Shown here: positions 42,430 to 54,663 of the stretch, one piece after another
Layout of the letters: each line of letters starts with the position of its first letter
Position numbering within the stretch: the stretch's first letter is position 1
Assembly (NCBI RefSeq): GCF_016808095.1
Contig: NC_068972.1
Coordinates: 4,415,001-4,479,000, forward strand
Direction: 5' to 3'
DNA length: 64,000 nt
Source: Vigna angularis
Lineage: Eukaryota; Streptophyta; Magnoliopsida; Fabales; Fabaceae
Made by a program: the position numbers and the translations under genes
The notes under the pieces: generated by a model
Databases searched by the model: none
What the model saw: only the letters and a program-made list of their open reading frames with translations
What the model was told of the DNA's origin: nothing

Positions 42430-43577
42430 GTATAAAGAAAGCCACGCGTTCTAGCATGAATTTCAGTTCTTATCAAATGACAAAATATCTGTTTGTTACT
42501 TAGATGCAGTGATTTTGTTAAACAAGAAAGGCGGGAAGATTAGTTACTTAGTTATCCTAACACAACTGCAAACATATTTCAAGATTCTTTCTTTTATTAT
42601 ACATCTATTTTTGTAACTAATTACCTTTTTTTTAAACGAGCATAATCAGCAAACGTAAAGAGAGGAAGAAACTCTTTCTCCATCTCACCTTGGAGCACTT
42701 CGATCATTGATTACATTCAAAGGATGAAAGATGAGGATGGGGAATAACTATAGATAAGGGCTCGCTCACATTTATCCACTAGTTTAAGGTCCTTTACTTC
42801 AACAAAAAGGTGATGGATAACACGTTTACAAAATTGATTTGAAAGATCAAATTTATATTTATTTATAATATAAATTTGTCTTTATTATTAGTAATAGTGA
42901 TATTTTCAGATGATATATATTTATAGATAGTTTGACAGGAAACAATACGATAAATTCAATAAATATTATATAATCTTAAAAATTGAATTTTTAATATAAA
43001 GTAATAAGAAAATGAGATAAGTCTACATCTATATAATTAAGGAATATAAAATTTAAATAAAATATACAAGAAATAAAAACTTTATTTTTTATATTAAATA
43101 TTTTTCAAAATTTATTTTATAATTTGTTGTTTAAATATATTAACATATAAATCAAATAATTTATAAACTCGTATAAACTTTTTCTTCATTTTTTGAGGTT
43201 TTTTATAAGACAAATTTGACTCCAATATTACGAGAATAGTTAAATTTAAAAGAAAATTACAAAAATACACAAGTCGCTGTCTGTGAAGAAATTGTGTATC
43301 GTCACGTATCTAAAAAAAAGTTGAATAGTTGAATTCGTGCACTGACAACTTTAATGGAAAATTTGTAAGATTTTAAAAATAGAAAAATGTTATTTTAACA
43401 ACTTTTTGTTTGACCATTTTTTTTATAATAGTTTATATGGTAGTTTATAATTGGTCTCTTTAAAAAAAGTTATTAAAAAAAAAGTGATATACACCAAGAG
43501 TTCTATTTTCCAAAATCTGTTTCTGATTAACGGAATCCTAAAACGACCTTTTCTTTCTTTTAACTAAATGGTGAGGA

Positions 43578-43630
<53 letters not shown>

Positions 43631-43934
43631 TGGAAACTTGAGTTAGGAGTTCGTATCCAATAAAATAAAAGCCAGTCACTACCTATGGTATCCCTTAGTT
43701 AGTTAAACCGTTAAAAATTAGCAAGAAAGTTAGTTAGTTCTTTAAGGCAAATGTAAGCCTAGTGAAAAAAATGATCATATTTGAAATAAATGGCATTGAA
43801 GAGTTTGCAAAGCATCTTTTAAGAACTTCGCTTCTTCAGGAATCCCCCAACTGGGTCAAAAGTGTTGAACGTGAAAGTATTTGAAGTTATCGCGGGGAAA
43901 AGGGCAGAACAACGAAAATTCATTCACCACAGAG
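42430..43934. other. Spacer between UBL-B and UBL-C
   Basis: AT-rich. An (AC)n/(AT)n compound microsatellite lies at 43578-43627. CCAATAAAATAAAAG near 43658 may be part of the UBL-C promoter. No gene recognised. Confidence 0.5.
43578..43627. repeat. Compound (AC)n(AT)n microsatellite
   Basis: ACACACACACAC followed by about 36 bp of AT repeat, some 300 bp upstream of UBL-C. Confidence 0.9.
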
Positions 43935-44921
43935 ATGGAACTCAATGCTAATTTTCAGGTTGAGGAAGATATGACGATCACCATTGCAGTTCATCCCCTC
44001 GATACTATCCGCGAAGTCAAAAAGAAGATCCAAACAACTTTTGGAATTCCTATTTCCAGACAAATCATTATCTTGGATAATGGCCAATTTCTCCAAGACC
44101 ATGTCTACGTTCTGAACTCTAGAATATGCTACCCCAGCTCCCGATTTCTTTTTTCTGTTCAACCCAATGCCCAAAACATTGTGTCGCCGCCGCTGCCTTC
44201 TCTATGTAATCGAATGCTGCCTTCGTCGCCGCAACCGACTTTATTCCATCCGCTTGAGCTTATAACGCACACAATTCCTCCAACCACTCCGCTGGTTCCG
44301 ATGCTGCCGGGACATCAGGTTTCAATACCGGCGAGTACTCCGGTGGCTCAGGGGCCGGCGATTACTCCGATTTCTCATTCGCCGGAGTTCGCTCCGTTGG
44401 ATCAGGTGCCGGCGAGGACTTTGATGGGTCAAGCGCCCGAGAGAACTCAGGCGATTGAAGTGCCGGCGAGTACTATGGTGGCTCCGGCTCCGGCGACGGA
44501 GAGAACTCTTGTGTGTCCGATGCCGCCGTGGAAGCCAGTGGTGAGGATGCATACAGGGACTCCCGTGTTGCCGATGCAGCTTATACAGTCAAATATAGAG
44601 TTGGAAGATTCAGCACCAAATACAGAGAGAGATGCATCGTCGGTGAAGGTTATTGTGAATGTAGGTAAGCCTATCCCTATAAAAACGGAATGGGACAGCA
44701 CCGTTCTGATGCTGAAGCAGAAGATAGTTGAATATTTGAAAATATGTGCACGTAATGCAGGCTCTTCTGACATGGAAGACGTGACAGTAGAAAGGATGGT
44801 GTTGCAATCGCATTTTACGGATGCGACATTGCGTGACGATGTGCTTCTCAAGCATTGTTTGAGTTCACTGTATCCTGAGGTCGACCTATGTCTTGAAACC
44901 GTCGGTTCCAGTGACAGCTGA
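43935..44921 (+). CDS. UBL-C: two UBL domains joined by a long Pro/Thr/Ala-rich linker
   Basis: The start is the ATG at 43935 (MELNANFQVEEDMTITIAV); the 18 codons of the same frame before it begin with a non-ATG codon. 328 residues. UBL1 covers ~1-75 (PLDTIREVKKKIQTTFGIPI, FLQDHVYV). A linker of ~150 residues is built from repeats of about 12 residues with the pattern P-A-(R/S)-T-x-(V/M)-x-(Q)-A-P, then VLPMQLIQS. UBL2 covers ~235-325 (VKVIVNVGKPIPIKTEW, STVLMLKQKIVEYLKI, ERMVLQSHFTDATLRDDVLL, DLCLETVGSS). It lacks the third UBL domain of UBL-A and UBL-E, and the end has no Gly-Gly. In UBL2, DSTVLMLKQKI matches the DTV.ELKQKI of UBL-D. Function unknown. Confidence 0.82.
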   Translation: MELNANFQVEEDMTITIAVHPLDTIREVKKKIQTTFGIPISRQIIILDNGQFLQDHVYVLNSRICYPSSRFLFSVQPNAQNIVSPPLPSLCNRMLPSSPQPTLFHPLELITHTIPPTTPLVPMLPGHQVSIPASTPVAQGPAITPISHSPEFAPLDQVPARTLMGQAPERTQAIEVPASTMVAPAPATERTLVCPMPPWKPVVRMHTGTPVLPMQLIQSNIELEDSAPNTERDASSVKVIVNVGKPIPIKTEWDSTVLMLKQKIVEYLKICARNAGSSDMEDVTVERMVLQSHFTDATLRDDVLLKHCLSSLYPEVDLCLETVGSSDS

Positions 44922-45880
44922 GAATAACTACATCCACATCTGTTAGTTCGTTGATTCAGTTCTTCTGTAATAGTACAACTTTCCAAATACACACAATAAA
45001 ATGAATAATCCTTCATCTTGGGCAATCTTTCATTATTTCATGCACATTGTTATTCTTGAGTTTTCATTCAATAATTTTATTTTAACTAAATACCTTAGTT
45101 TAATTTTTTATTATTAAAATCAGTCTCATTTCACTGTTTTAAAAGAAGTTAACTCAATACATCATTTTCCATATATAAAACACCATTAACACTGCTTACA
45201 CTACTATGAAAGGGATCTTAATAACAATTATTAAAAAAATAACATCATATTTTTCAATGACTTTTGTTTATATAATATTACTTGAATAAAAAGTATAGAC
45301 AATAATTGAACTAACAATATTTATTAATTATATTTGATATTTGATACTTATTTTAAGGGAGATGATATTTTAACATTCATTAAATACTAACCCAATCCAT
45401 GTACATTTGTATCATCGATACAAAACTTATACAACTAATATGAGAATATCAAATATCCAACCTTTATTAACTACATACATTAAATTGGAAAATTAAAAGA
45501 ATAATATTAATTAGTTATTTTTATATATCTATTAATCAATATTATATTTTAATAAAGTTATACATTTTCAAAAATATTTTGTTTAATATAATAAAAATAC
45601 ACATTAATTGATACTTCGAGTAGGTGTTTTCACTTTGTGTATTATATGTCTGATAATTACATTTAAAAGTAAAATATGATTTAAAGTTTAAAAATAATTA
45701 TTCTTATTTTGAAAGCGACTTATGTTGATAATTCAAATAAAGTTAGGTAACTAACTGGTACTGGTACAGTACATTTAAAATAGATATTGATAATTTTATG
45801 CATTCATATTTTAATTATATTTTTTGTTTTAATATGAATTATTAAAATATATTATTATATTGTTAAAAAGTGGGTTGTAA
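44922..45880. other. AT-rich spacer after UBL-C
   Basis: Holds ACAATAAAATGAATAATCC near 44993, which could serve as the polyadenylation signal region of UBL-C. Otherwise nothing recognised. Confidence 0.45.
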
Positions 45881-45896
45881 AGTGAATATGTTATCT

Positions 45897-46500
45897 CTTA
45901 TAAGATATAAAAATATTCTTTGACACACTTAAATATTTTACATACATTTAATATTATTTTTATTTAATTTTTATTATATTTTTTCTTGAAAAAGATACAA
46001 AAACTTATATTTTGTGTCAATAAAAATATGTCATGATATTATTGTTTTAAAAGATAGAAAAATGATTTTTTAACATACTTAAATTGTTTACATTCACTTG
46101 ACACTACCCTTACTTTTTACTATTTTTTTTTTTTTAAAATATAAAATTTTATATTTTTATGACAATTTTATCCTTGTATTTTCTGTGAAATGAATGTAAA
46201 AATGTAACATGGTATCATTACTTTATAAGATAGAAAAATGATTTTCTGATACACCTAAATATTCTAAGTTCATTTGACACTATCTTTACTTACTCTTTAT
46301 TATTTTCTTTTTTGAAAAAATACAAAAATTTATAGTTTTATAACCATTTCATTCTTGTATTAAAAACGTAAAAGTGTGTCGTGAAAACATTATTTTATAA
46401 GATATTAAATCACAGAGAAGATTCTTTGGGCACACATATTTTTTACATTTATTTGGAATTAATTTTTTAAAAAATACAAAAATTCACTATTTTATTTTTA
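45897..46500 (+). repeat. Four diverged ~150-176-bp tandem repeats upstream of UBL-D
   Basis: Units are anchored by (T)TATAAGATA(G/T)AAAAAT at about 45899, 46048, 46224 and 46396. Each is followed by a CACTTAAAT..TTTACATTCA(C/T)TTGACACT block, a T-rich block, GAAAAAATACAAAA and a TTTTATGACAATTTTATCCTTGTAT-type block. A related single unit appears downstream of UBL-E at about 51120-51250. Confidence 0.7.
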
Positions 46501-46631
46501 TAATGTGTTTGGTAGAGTCACCGTCCTTGTTTTAAATTATAGTTTTTCTTTAAAGTACCGGTTTGATTAAAATGCATGAGGTGATGCGTGAGTGGATGAT
46601 TGGTTTGGGAAGAAGAGCTTTCCTTTCCAGA

Positions 46632-46644
46632 AACTATATAAGGA
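46632..46644 (+). promoter_or_regulatory. Probable TATA box of UBL-D
   Basis: AACTATATAAGG lies about 50 bp before the ATG at 46685. With initiation ~30 bp downstream (near 46665), the ATG at 46652 would be outside or at the edge of the mRNA, which favours 46685 as the start. Confidence 0.5.
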
Positions 46645-46684
46645 AGCATGCATGGCTGCTCCCTCTCACATTCACACTAAAGCG

Positions 46685-47905
46685 ATGAAGATGATGGATG
46701 TGAATGTTGAGATCCAAGGAGGGGAATCGTTTTCCATTCGACTTCATCCTTCCCAAACAATACGTGATATCAAGGAAATAGTGCAACACCTTCAAGGCAT
46801 TCCCGTTCGCCACCAAATCATCCTTCACAATCAACAACTTCTCTATGACGATCTAAACGTTCAGGAATGCTTCATCCAAAACGGCTCGCGCATCATCGCC
46901 CAAATTCACGCCGATGCCCCATCTCCTGCTGTATCGTCGGAGCACGACTATGATTTTTCCACCGACCGCGACGTCAATTTGCCTTCATCGCCATCGTCGG
47001 AGCGGCACTCAGACTTCCCATTCCCACCATCACGGCCTCAGGTGCTTGACTTAAACTTGCCGCCATCGCCGGAACCTCTGCATGACCTAAGCATGCCGGT
47101 ATCGCCGCCGGCGGTGCGCGACTTAAATTTGCCACCATTGCGAGCGCCGGTGAACGACTTGAATTTTCCTCCTTCGCCGCCACCTTCGCCGTCACTTTCT
47201 CCATCGCAATTAAACCCCTCGCACCTGACGCCGGTGCCTTCGCTGTCACCTTCATCGTTACCTTCGTCATTAAACCACACAGACCTGCCGCGGGTACCAT
47301 CGTCATCACCTTCGCCGTCACCCTCAACTTCAAGCCACTCATACTTTCCGCCGGTGCCCGTGCCGACGTTCAGCTCCGACCTGAAGCAGCAGCCAATACC
47401 GGATCACCAAATTCCACCTTTTTTGAATAGGAATTATAATCTGTCGGATATTGCGCCTTGGAGTCCGTCATTGCAGCTGACCGAGACGTCTTATGAAGAC
47501 GATCCATTCGAAATTGGAGATTTTTCATCTTCACCACTGTTGATGCCGATGCCAGACACGCCAACAATGGTAAGGGAGATGACAGAGTCGGTGCCGCGAA
47601 TAACCTCACCTTCACCATCAACTTTCGTACCAAATCCTGTTCGATCCGTGCCGCAGACAGTGACGATTAACGTGAAAGTGCCTCTGGTGAAAAATCGTGT
47701 CCGTATAGAATCGGACCGAAAGGACACGGTTCTGGAGCTGAAACAGAAGATTGTTGCGCTGGAAGACATGCGGGGCGTACCCGTGGATAGGATCGTGCTG
47801 CAGTTGAACTCAATGAGTCTGGAATTAATGGACCATCTGCCTCTGCATGATTGTGTAGTTGCAGAAAATTCTCAGATCGATGTGCTCTTAAAACCGCCTT
47901 GTTAG
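46685..47905 (+). CDS. UBL-D: two UBL domains joined by a long Pro/Ser-rich linker
   Basis: 406 residues from the chosen ATG at 46685 (MKMMDVNVEIQGG); an in-frame ATG at 46652 would add 11 residues but lies too close to the TATA box. UBL1 spans ~4-80 (SFSIRLHPSQTIRDIKEIVQ, GIPVRHQIILHNQQLLYDD). A ~240-residue disordered linker repeats SP, PP and a D-L-N-(L/F)-P-P-S-P motif. UBL2 spans ~325-405 (KNRVRIESDRKDTVLELKQK, GVPVDRIVLQLNSMSLELMD, IDVLLKPPC). The third UBL domain of UBL-E is absent: the protein stops right after the equivalent of UBL-E's domain 2. No Gly-Gly at the end. The DLN-P repeats resemble extensible spacers; the role is unknown. Confidence 0.83.
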   Translation: MKMMDVNVEIQGGESFSIRLHPSQTIRDIKEIVQHLQGIPVRHQIILHNQQLLYDDLNVQECFIQNGSRIIAQIHADAPSPAVSSEHDYDFSTDRDVNLPSSPSSERHSDFPFPPSRPQVLDLNLPPSPEPLHDLSMPVSPPAVRDLNLPPLRAPVNDLNFPPSPPPSPSLSPSQLNPSHLTPVPSLSPSSLPSSLNHTDLPRVPSSSPSPSPSTSSHSYFPPVPVPTFSSDLKQQPIPDHQIPPFLNRNYNLSDIAPWSPSLQLTETSYEDDPFEIGDFSSSPLLMPMPDTPTMVREMTESVPRITSPSPSTFVPNPVRSVPQTVTINVKVPLVKNRVRIESDRKDTVLELKQKIVALEDMRGVPVDRIVLQLNSMSLELMDHLPLHDCVVAENSQIDVLLKPPC

Positions 47906-48509
47906 GTGGGTGGTAGTAGCAGAGAGCACTCACCCTCACCTTCCCCCTCGCCTAGTTCTTCCACATCTACTCCACCTTGAATGCCTGTACATACAACTTT
48001 CTAAATCCATCCAAATGTATAATCATCACCTTCAATAAATCATTCGCCTTTTTTTCTTTTCTTTTCTATCATACCTGTCCATGGACTCAAAACTATTTTA
48101 ATCAAAGTTTAGTCGCCTTTAATCATTTAAATTTCAGTACAACTAATGGAACTTGCCTATTTACACTAAACATCACTTCATAATCTACTTTCAAGGGAAA
48201 TATATTCTTTATAATAATAAATCTTTTGTATTTATAAAAAGAAATATTGAAGAGTAAAAATTTAAATATCTGTGAAATAGCTTAAATAATAAAATTCTCA
48301 TATTCTAATTTTATCCATTTTACTTTGAAAAAAAAAATAAAGTAAAATGTCTTTAGTATATTTTAGTTATTTACATTATTATTATGATTATTATGTTACT
48401 ATTATTTATATTATTTTTATTTATTTTATTATTTTAAATATTATAATTATTTCATTATTATCTATATTCATTTTTTTTATTTATATTATATAATAATTAT
48501 AAAATCGAT

Positions 48510-48559
<50 letters not shown>

Positions 48560-49824
48560 TGTATCACAATTTAACACAGTTAAAATTGAGAGTATATCAG
48601 AGTATACATGAAGTTTGATTGACTTATTATGACATATATATTATCAGTTTGTGTATAAATATTTAGTTTTATATAATTATTGTTATTAGGTTATGGAGTA
48701 GTTTCTGAGATAGCATGTGTGATCTTTAATTATTCATATCTCTTTCTTTTAGCCACCTCTAAATCTTCTGTGAATTAGTGCTAGAATAGCTCCTTCCATT
48801 CCAATTCCATGAAGTAAAAGTGCCACCTGCAATGTTTAACAACGCAATTCATGCATAATATAATTGCCAAAACTTGTATAAACATCAAAGGGAAAACAAT
48901 TAATCGAGGCAAATTTTTGTAATCCAACGAAGAATTCCTTCAATGCATTCATATCCATATGCGAAAACTATTTATTCAAACAGAATCTGTAAATTAAGCA
49001 AGCAACAAAGCTCTCTTTATTAACATATTTGAATTTTGTTTGTACAATAAATTTGTTAGAAAACATCTCAGAAATCTTGATTAGATGGCGTTGGGATCTG
49101 GAGTTTAAAAATATAGGATCTCAATTAGACCATGAGGAAACTTTGGACTAGATTGTGGGCCTAAACCTCTATGGTTTTAATCAGATTAAAACAAAATACT
49201 TTTATTTTTAATCTTCTATAATTCAGGAGATATTATAACAAAAGATAAGATGCTCATATCTTTAAACTTTATATTATATTCTGGACAACTCAAGTCTTTT
49301 CATATTGCGATAGATATATAAGATTATGGTCAATGAACAACCCTAGTCTCAGTATCTAGACGTTAGGATTTTCTTACTTGGAAGTTACAATAGCTTTTGA
49401 ACTAGAACAACCAAAAAACACATATTCTAAAAAAATATAATTAAATTTAAATAAAAATCACTTAAAAGAATAAAATATTAAGATAATTATTTTAATTTTA
49501 AAATGAATAAATTTAAATAAATGATATTAATGATAATATAATTATTTTAGTTTTAAACAGTTACTTAAAAGATTAAATTCAAAAAAAATTATATACAAAG
49601 GAGAAAACCTCTTTATAATATAAATATATTGAGGTCTATTTAAAATTTAATAAATAAGTTATGTTCAATATTAATTGATATCATTAAACAAAATAACATT
49701 TTTACGAATAAAAAATAAGATAGAAAAATCATTTAAACTAAAAAAAAAAAAGGCAAAGCGATTTCTCCAAGTTTGGAGGCATAAAGGGTGGAAAAGAAGT
49801 TAGAAGTTACGACTGAGTACAGTA
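47906..49824. other. Spacer between UBL-D and UBL-E
   Basis: AT-rich, with an (AT)n tract at 48517-48556. No gene recognised; no TATA box stands out before UBL-E. Confidence 0.5.
48517..48556. repeat. (AT)n microsatellite, ~40 bp
   Basis: Pure AT run in the UBL-D/UBL-E spacer. Confidence 0.95.
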
Positions 49825-50769
49825 ATGGACTTTGAAATAGATGTTATTTTTGAGGTGTGCGAGGGGATCTTCTTCTCCATTGAAGTTAATCGTTTTGAAA
49901 CAATCCGTGATATCAAAGAAAAGATCCAAACCATCTACCAAATTCCCATATCCCAACAGTATTTCATTTTCAAAGGCCAACTTCTCCAAGACCATCTCTA
50001 CGTCTATACAACTCCGATCCTTCACCACTCACACATTCGTCTATTTATTCCTACCACCAATGCCGAAAACCTTGCGCCCCCGCCACCGCCCCCGCCGCCG
50101 CCACCCATGCATGGCCCTTTTTTTCGGGCACAACCGCTGCAACCTTCAACACTTCCAAGAATCGAATACGATCCGCTTCTGATGCCGGATATCTCGTCGT
50201 TATCGCAGCGGCGGGTGATGACGACATTGACGGCGAGCGTGAAAATGCCAAAGTCCAAAGATCGTGTCCGTATAGAATTGGATAGAGAGGACACTGTTGG
50301 GAAGCTGAAGGAAAAGATTGCGGCGCACGAAGACATGCAAGGTGTGCCTGTGGATAGGATCGCGCTGCAGTTGCATTCAATGCGCCAGGAATTGAACGAC
50401 CACGTGGCTCTGCAAGATTATTCAGTCGTAGACAATCCTGAGATTGATGTGTTCTTGAAGCCGGCTCTTCCTGCGGCCGGCCGCGGAAGAACGCAGTCTG
50501 GGAAGCTGAAAGTGAAGGTGTTGCCGATGCTAACAAATGAAAGGATCGAGATAGAGGTGTTTCCTCTGGACACGGTGTCCGTGTTGAAACCGAAGCTGGA
50601 AGAGTTGCAGCGGAGGCTACGGTTCCGTCTTCCGGAAGGTAACGGTTATTTTTTCATTCACAGACAACAAGATATGCATGAAGACCAATCATTTCATTGG
50701 CACGGAGTTAGAGATGGTGATACCATTGAAACTTTTGATGGATTCATTATAACAAACTCATCATCTTAA
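49825..50769 (+). CDS. UBL-E: protein with three UBL domains and a polyproline linker
   Basis: 314 residues, intronless. UBL1 spans ~1-76 (FSIEVNRFETIRDIKEKIQT, IPISQQYFIFKGQLLQDHL). A linker contains ten consecutive Pro (84-93). UBL2 spans ~132-213 (SKDRVRIELDREDTVGKLKE, GVPVDRIALQLHSMRQELND, IDVFLKP). UBL3 spans ~224-308 (LKVKVLPMLTNERIEIEVFP, RLRFRLPEGNGYFFIHRQ, HGVRDGDTIETFDG). It ends ITNSSS, without Gly-Gly. UBL2 is nearly the same as the last domain of UBL-D, and UBL3 matches the last domain of UBL-F, so this is the most complete architecture on the right side of the array and probably close to the ancestral form. GC content of the second half is high (CGGCCGGCCGCGG near 50475), unlike the AT-rich surroundings. 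Confidence 0.86.
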   Translation: MDFEIDVIFEVCEGIFFSIEVNRFETIRDIKEKIQTIYQIPISQQYFIFKGQLLQDHLYVYTTPILHHSHIRLFIPTTNAENLAPPPPPPPPPPMHGPFFRAQPLQPSTLPRIEYDPLLMPDISSLSQRRVMTTLTASVKMPKSKDRVRIELDREDTVGKLKEKIAAHEDMQGVPVDRIALQLHSMRQELNDHVALQDYSVVDNPEIDVFLKPALPAAGRGRTQSGKLKVKVLPMLTNERIEIEVFPLDTVSVLKPKLEELQRRLRFRLPEGNGYFFIHRQQDMHEDQSFHWHGVRDGDTIETFDGFIITNSSS

Positions 50770-53700
50770 TTCATTCTGTTTAATTCTTTTATAATAACCA
50801 GAGTAAATACAACCAGCGGATTTCATTCTAAGCATCAAAGCCCCTCCCAGAGGTTTTTTCCTTTTTCTTTTATGCGATGTTTATTATCTTTATTGCCATT
50901 ACTTTATCTTATTTATCTTGAGTGGTTTTATTTTTAATAATTAAAAAGCCGGTCACCATTCTGTATCCTTCTGAAATCTTTTCTTTTCCATCTACCTAAA
51001 AGATCATCAACAACAAGTATAAGGGATCACAATAGCAGCTATATTGAGTGTTGTAGTTAGAATGACACTTACAATAATGAAACTTTATTAGAAACAAATC
51101 TTGATTAAAATTAGTAAAATGATAATTTCACACACTTATCCTTCTTTATTTTTATTTTCTTCTTTCTTGAAAAACTAAAAAAAAAGGTTTACTTTTTCAA
51201 GACCATTTTACCTTTGTGAGGTATGTCAAATGAATGTCAACATGTGTCATACTACTCTTAATTACTCTTAGAATTAGAGTGGTAAAAATTAATTGAACTA
51301 AAATGGCAGGAAAAAAATGATAAGTGAATAAAAAATAGTTAAGATGAACTGAACTATAAAAAAAATATAAGTGAATCAAAATATTTAAGACAAATTGAAT
51401 GAAATTACTTATTTTGTTTTAATAAATTGAATTATTATTTAAAAAATTGAAAAATTTAATTGAATAGAAAAAAATTATCTTTACTTATATAGGTTCTATT
51501 ATAAAACATAATTAAAAAGTTGAAATTGATTAGATCAGACAAAATGTTAAAACGAATTAGGATTAAAATTCCTTTGAATTTTGTTAAGATGAACACAGTC
51601 AAATCTCGATTTAGTTACCCCAACTTTAAATCAATCGAATTAGGCCAAAAAAACCATAAAAGAAACACAGTCAGGATGATTTTAATCGAAATTTGACCGA
51701 TAGCCACATCAACTCTAGTAGAAAATTAATCAAATCTGGTTTAGTCAACAATAGTCAAAGTGAACTCCAAATTTAAAAACTCTCTAATAAGTTAAAAATT
51801 ATAAAACAAAAATACTTTTAAGTTAATAAATATCTAATTGAAATGTAACTTTAGAGGTTTAATTTTCTAAAATAGTGCTTATTGTAAACAATTTAGGTTT
51901 TCTTTATTCAACATAGTATAGTGTTGATAGTTTTAGTTAATGCTCTCCCCCTTAATCTTAACACATTAAATTATAGGGAATGAAAGAAAAAAATATTTAA
52001 TATTAATAGAGAAAAAGAGATGAAAAATAATACTTTTTTTTATTAGTTTTATTTTAAGCATCATTTAAGATTATTTTAATAAAAGTATAATACTGTTTAA
52101 CTTTAGACTTATTAAAATTAGGTAAAGGATAAAATACTACAAACTAGATTAATTTTAGAGGTTTTTTCTTATTTTCTATTAATTTACTATGGAAACTTTT
52201 TTCATTGTGTTATATTTTTCTACATTAATTCTATGATTAATATTTAATGACATTATCATATATTTATTAAATTTATTTCTATTTAATGTGTATTTCATAA
52301 ATATATAATATTATATATATATATATTAAGAAATGTAAAATGTTCTTCATTTTAATGTATGGTATGTAAAAGCACTATAAAATTAATGTAATATATTGAA
52401 TCAGGGTTGAAAACTGAACACCAACATTGTATATCACTTTTCTAAATCTTTTATTATTTTATATTGAAAGTCTTTCATTCAATGTCACATCGTGAAAGTG
52501 TTTTAATAAATTTTATAAATTAAATATTTATAATAATAAAATAAATTTTGTAATTTATTATTTAATTTTACTTGTAAGTTAATTGAATTCGATTATATTT
52601 TGGATAAAATCAACATGTCTTTACTTAAAAAAAATTAGAATTTAACTGGATTGAATTATAAAATAAATATAAAGATTGATTAAATATAAGATAATGTTAT
52701 TTAACGCTCATAATGAAATATAGAGATTGATTAAATATTTTTTATTTTGTTTATATTTTATTTTAATTTATAAGATTTTTCATTTTAAAAAAGAAGTTTT
52801 TATGTCATGTTACAGGACCTCATTTAAAAAATATATGTCATTTATATATTTATCCGGACTTAGTAATAAAAGGTCAATCGTGAAAAACGAATTTAAAAAA
52901 ATCAATTGTGCTTGAATTAAAAATTTTAATATTGTATATCTTAAATACGTTCATATATCTGGAAAAGCTAAAGTATCAATTGGCCGTGTTTTATTACAAT
53001 TACTTGCCACATAGCATGACACTGATTTGATACGTTGATAAAAACTGAAATGAATTAAAAAATATTAAGAAAAAAGTAAAAAATAAAACAAAAAAACTAC
53101 CAACTGGTGATATGTTTCAGTTGATATAAATTTAACGGAAATGACATAATTAATTTTTTTTAATAAAAATTGATACTTAATTAAAAATAATAATAATAAA
53201 CGACCACATTGAATAATTTTTAAAAAAAAAACAGTATTTTAGCCCATTCAAAAATTATAAAGTAGTTGAATAGTTACAAAATGTTACTATAAGTTTATCT
53301 AGGTATCATCCAATGCATCCTTTCATTAAGTGTATTAATATTATTGACAATACAAAAGTGAACGAATGATGCAATTATGAGATATATCCACTTAGTCTAC
53401 CAATCATTCCCATGAACATCGGGACAAGTTTATACGATACATACCTAAGCAAATTGATTTGTCATCCCTATTTTCAATTAATAATTTAACGAAAATATTA
53501 ATTATGAGAAAAAAATCGTTAAACAATACGTGGCTTGCTAGTAGATATATTAAGTAGTATTTGAATTTATTCCCAGTAATTTATTCGATTAAAACGCCAA
53601 TTTTTGTACTGAATTTAAATTTCATTGAATTAGCATAATTGTTTTACTTGAAATAACGAGTTGAAGATCCCATCAATTATTGAAATCTTTAGTGTAAATT

Positions 53701-54663
53701 GGAAAAATAGCTTGTAAAATGGTAGTTATATTAGTACATAAATCTTACATAACCCAAAGTGAAAGGCAAAACTCGAATTCCCTTCCAAAGCCATTCAAGA
53801 CAATAATAACCTATGCTTAAGGTTATTTTACCCGTGGTAAACAAAAATTAAAAATTTCAAGAAAATATTATTTATTAAGTGAAAATTCTATTATAGTAAT
53901 CATATTTTTTCTCTTAATTAACATTTATATGTAGGTCAATTCTATTAAAATAAAGGACAATAGTACTTTGATATCAATTTTTTTATTTTACTTTCATTTG
54001 AAACTGTCCCTCATTGTTTTTTTTATTTTATTTTCTTCAGAAATACAAAAGATTATCTTTTATGATTTTTTATTTCCATAAAGAATTGTCAAAGTTACTA
54101 GTGCCAAATAACTTCTTTTTTTTAAAATAAAATGTTTGACACGTTCAACTTTTTCACATAGAAAAACGTCTTATGGATAAAAATTTCAATATAACTTTAT
54201 AATTACGTTTTTGTTAAATAACAGTATTTATTAGAAGATAATAAATATTCAACCAGTATCTATTTTGGGATACATTTTGAATGTGGGAACCGAAATTATT
54301 TTAGGAAAGAGGAAGTAATTAGTTAGGAAAAAAATATTTTGAAATTATTTATGACACTTTTATTTTCACTCTTCTGTTAAGAAAAAGTGTGTTAATGTAA
54401 CTAGTGTCAACAACATACATGGTCCAATTAGTTATAACTTGTCCCTCCAGAATTTGTTTGTTTTGAGAAGTTTAGAAGTTTTCAGAAACCAAAGCACAAG
54501 AATGATGGTTCTGAAAATTAAATCTGTGGAAAATGACAACAAGATCATGATGCTTATGTTGAACATTTGTTAGATACAGTTACAGATTAACCGTCTTAAA
54601 CTTTCCTAGTAAGTAGAGGGAGTTTCTCAAATTGCACTCATTTCTCAACAATAGCCTTTATAA
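50770..54663. other. Long AT-rich spacer between UBL-E and UBL-F
   Basis: 3.9 kb with no recognised gene. A unit related to the repeats upstream of UBL-D lies near 51120-51250. If UBL-F lost its first domain by deletion, the missing sequence is not recognisable here. Confidence 0.5.

Noticed and set aside
44322..45025. Antisense frames opposite UBL-C
   Set aside because: They reflect the GC-rich linker repeats of UBL-C in reverse; no start context or family match. Similar frames opposite UBL-D, UBL-E and UBL-F were dropped for the same reason.
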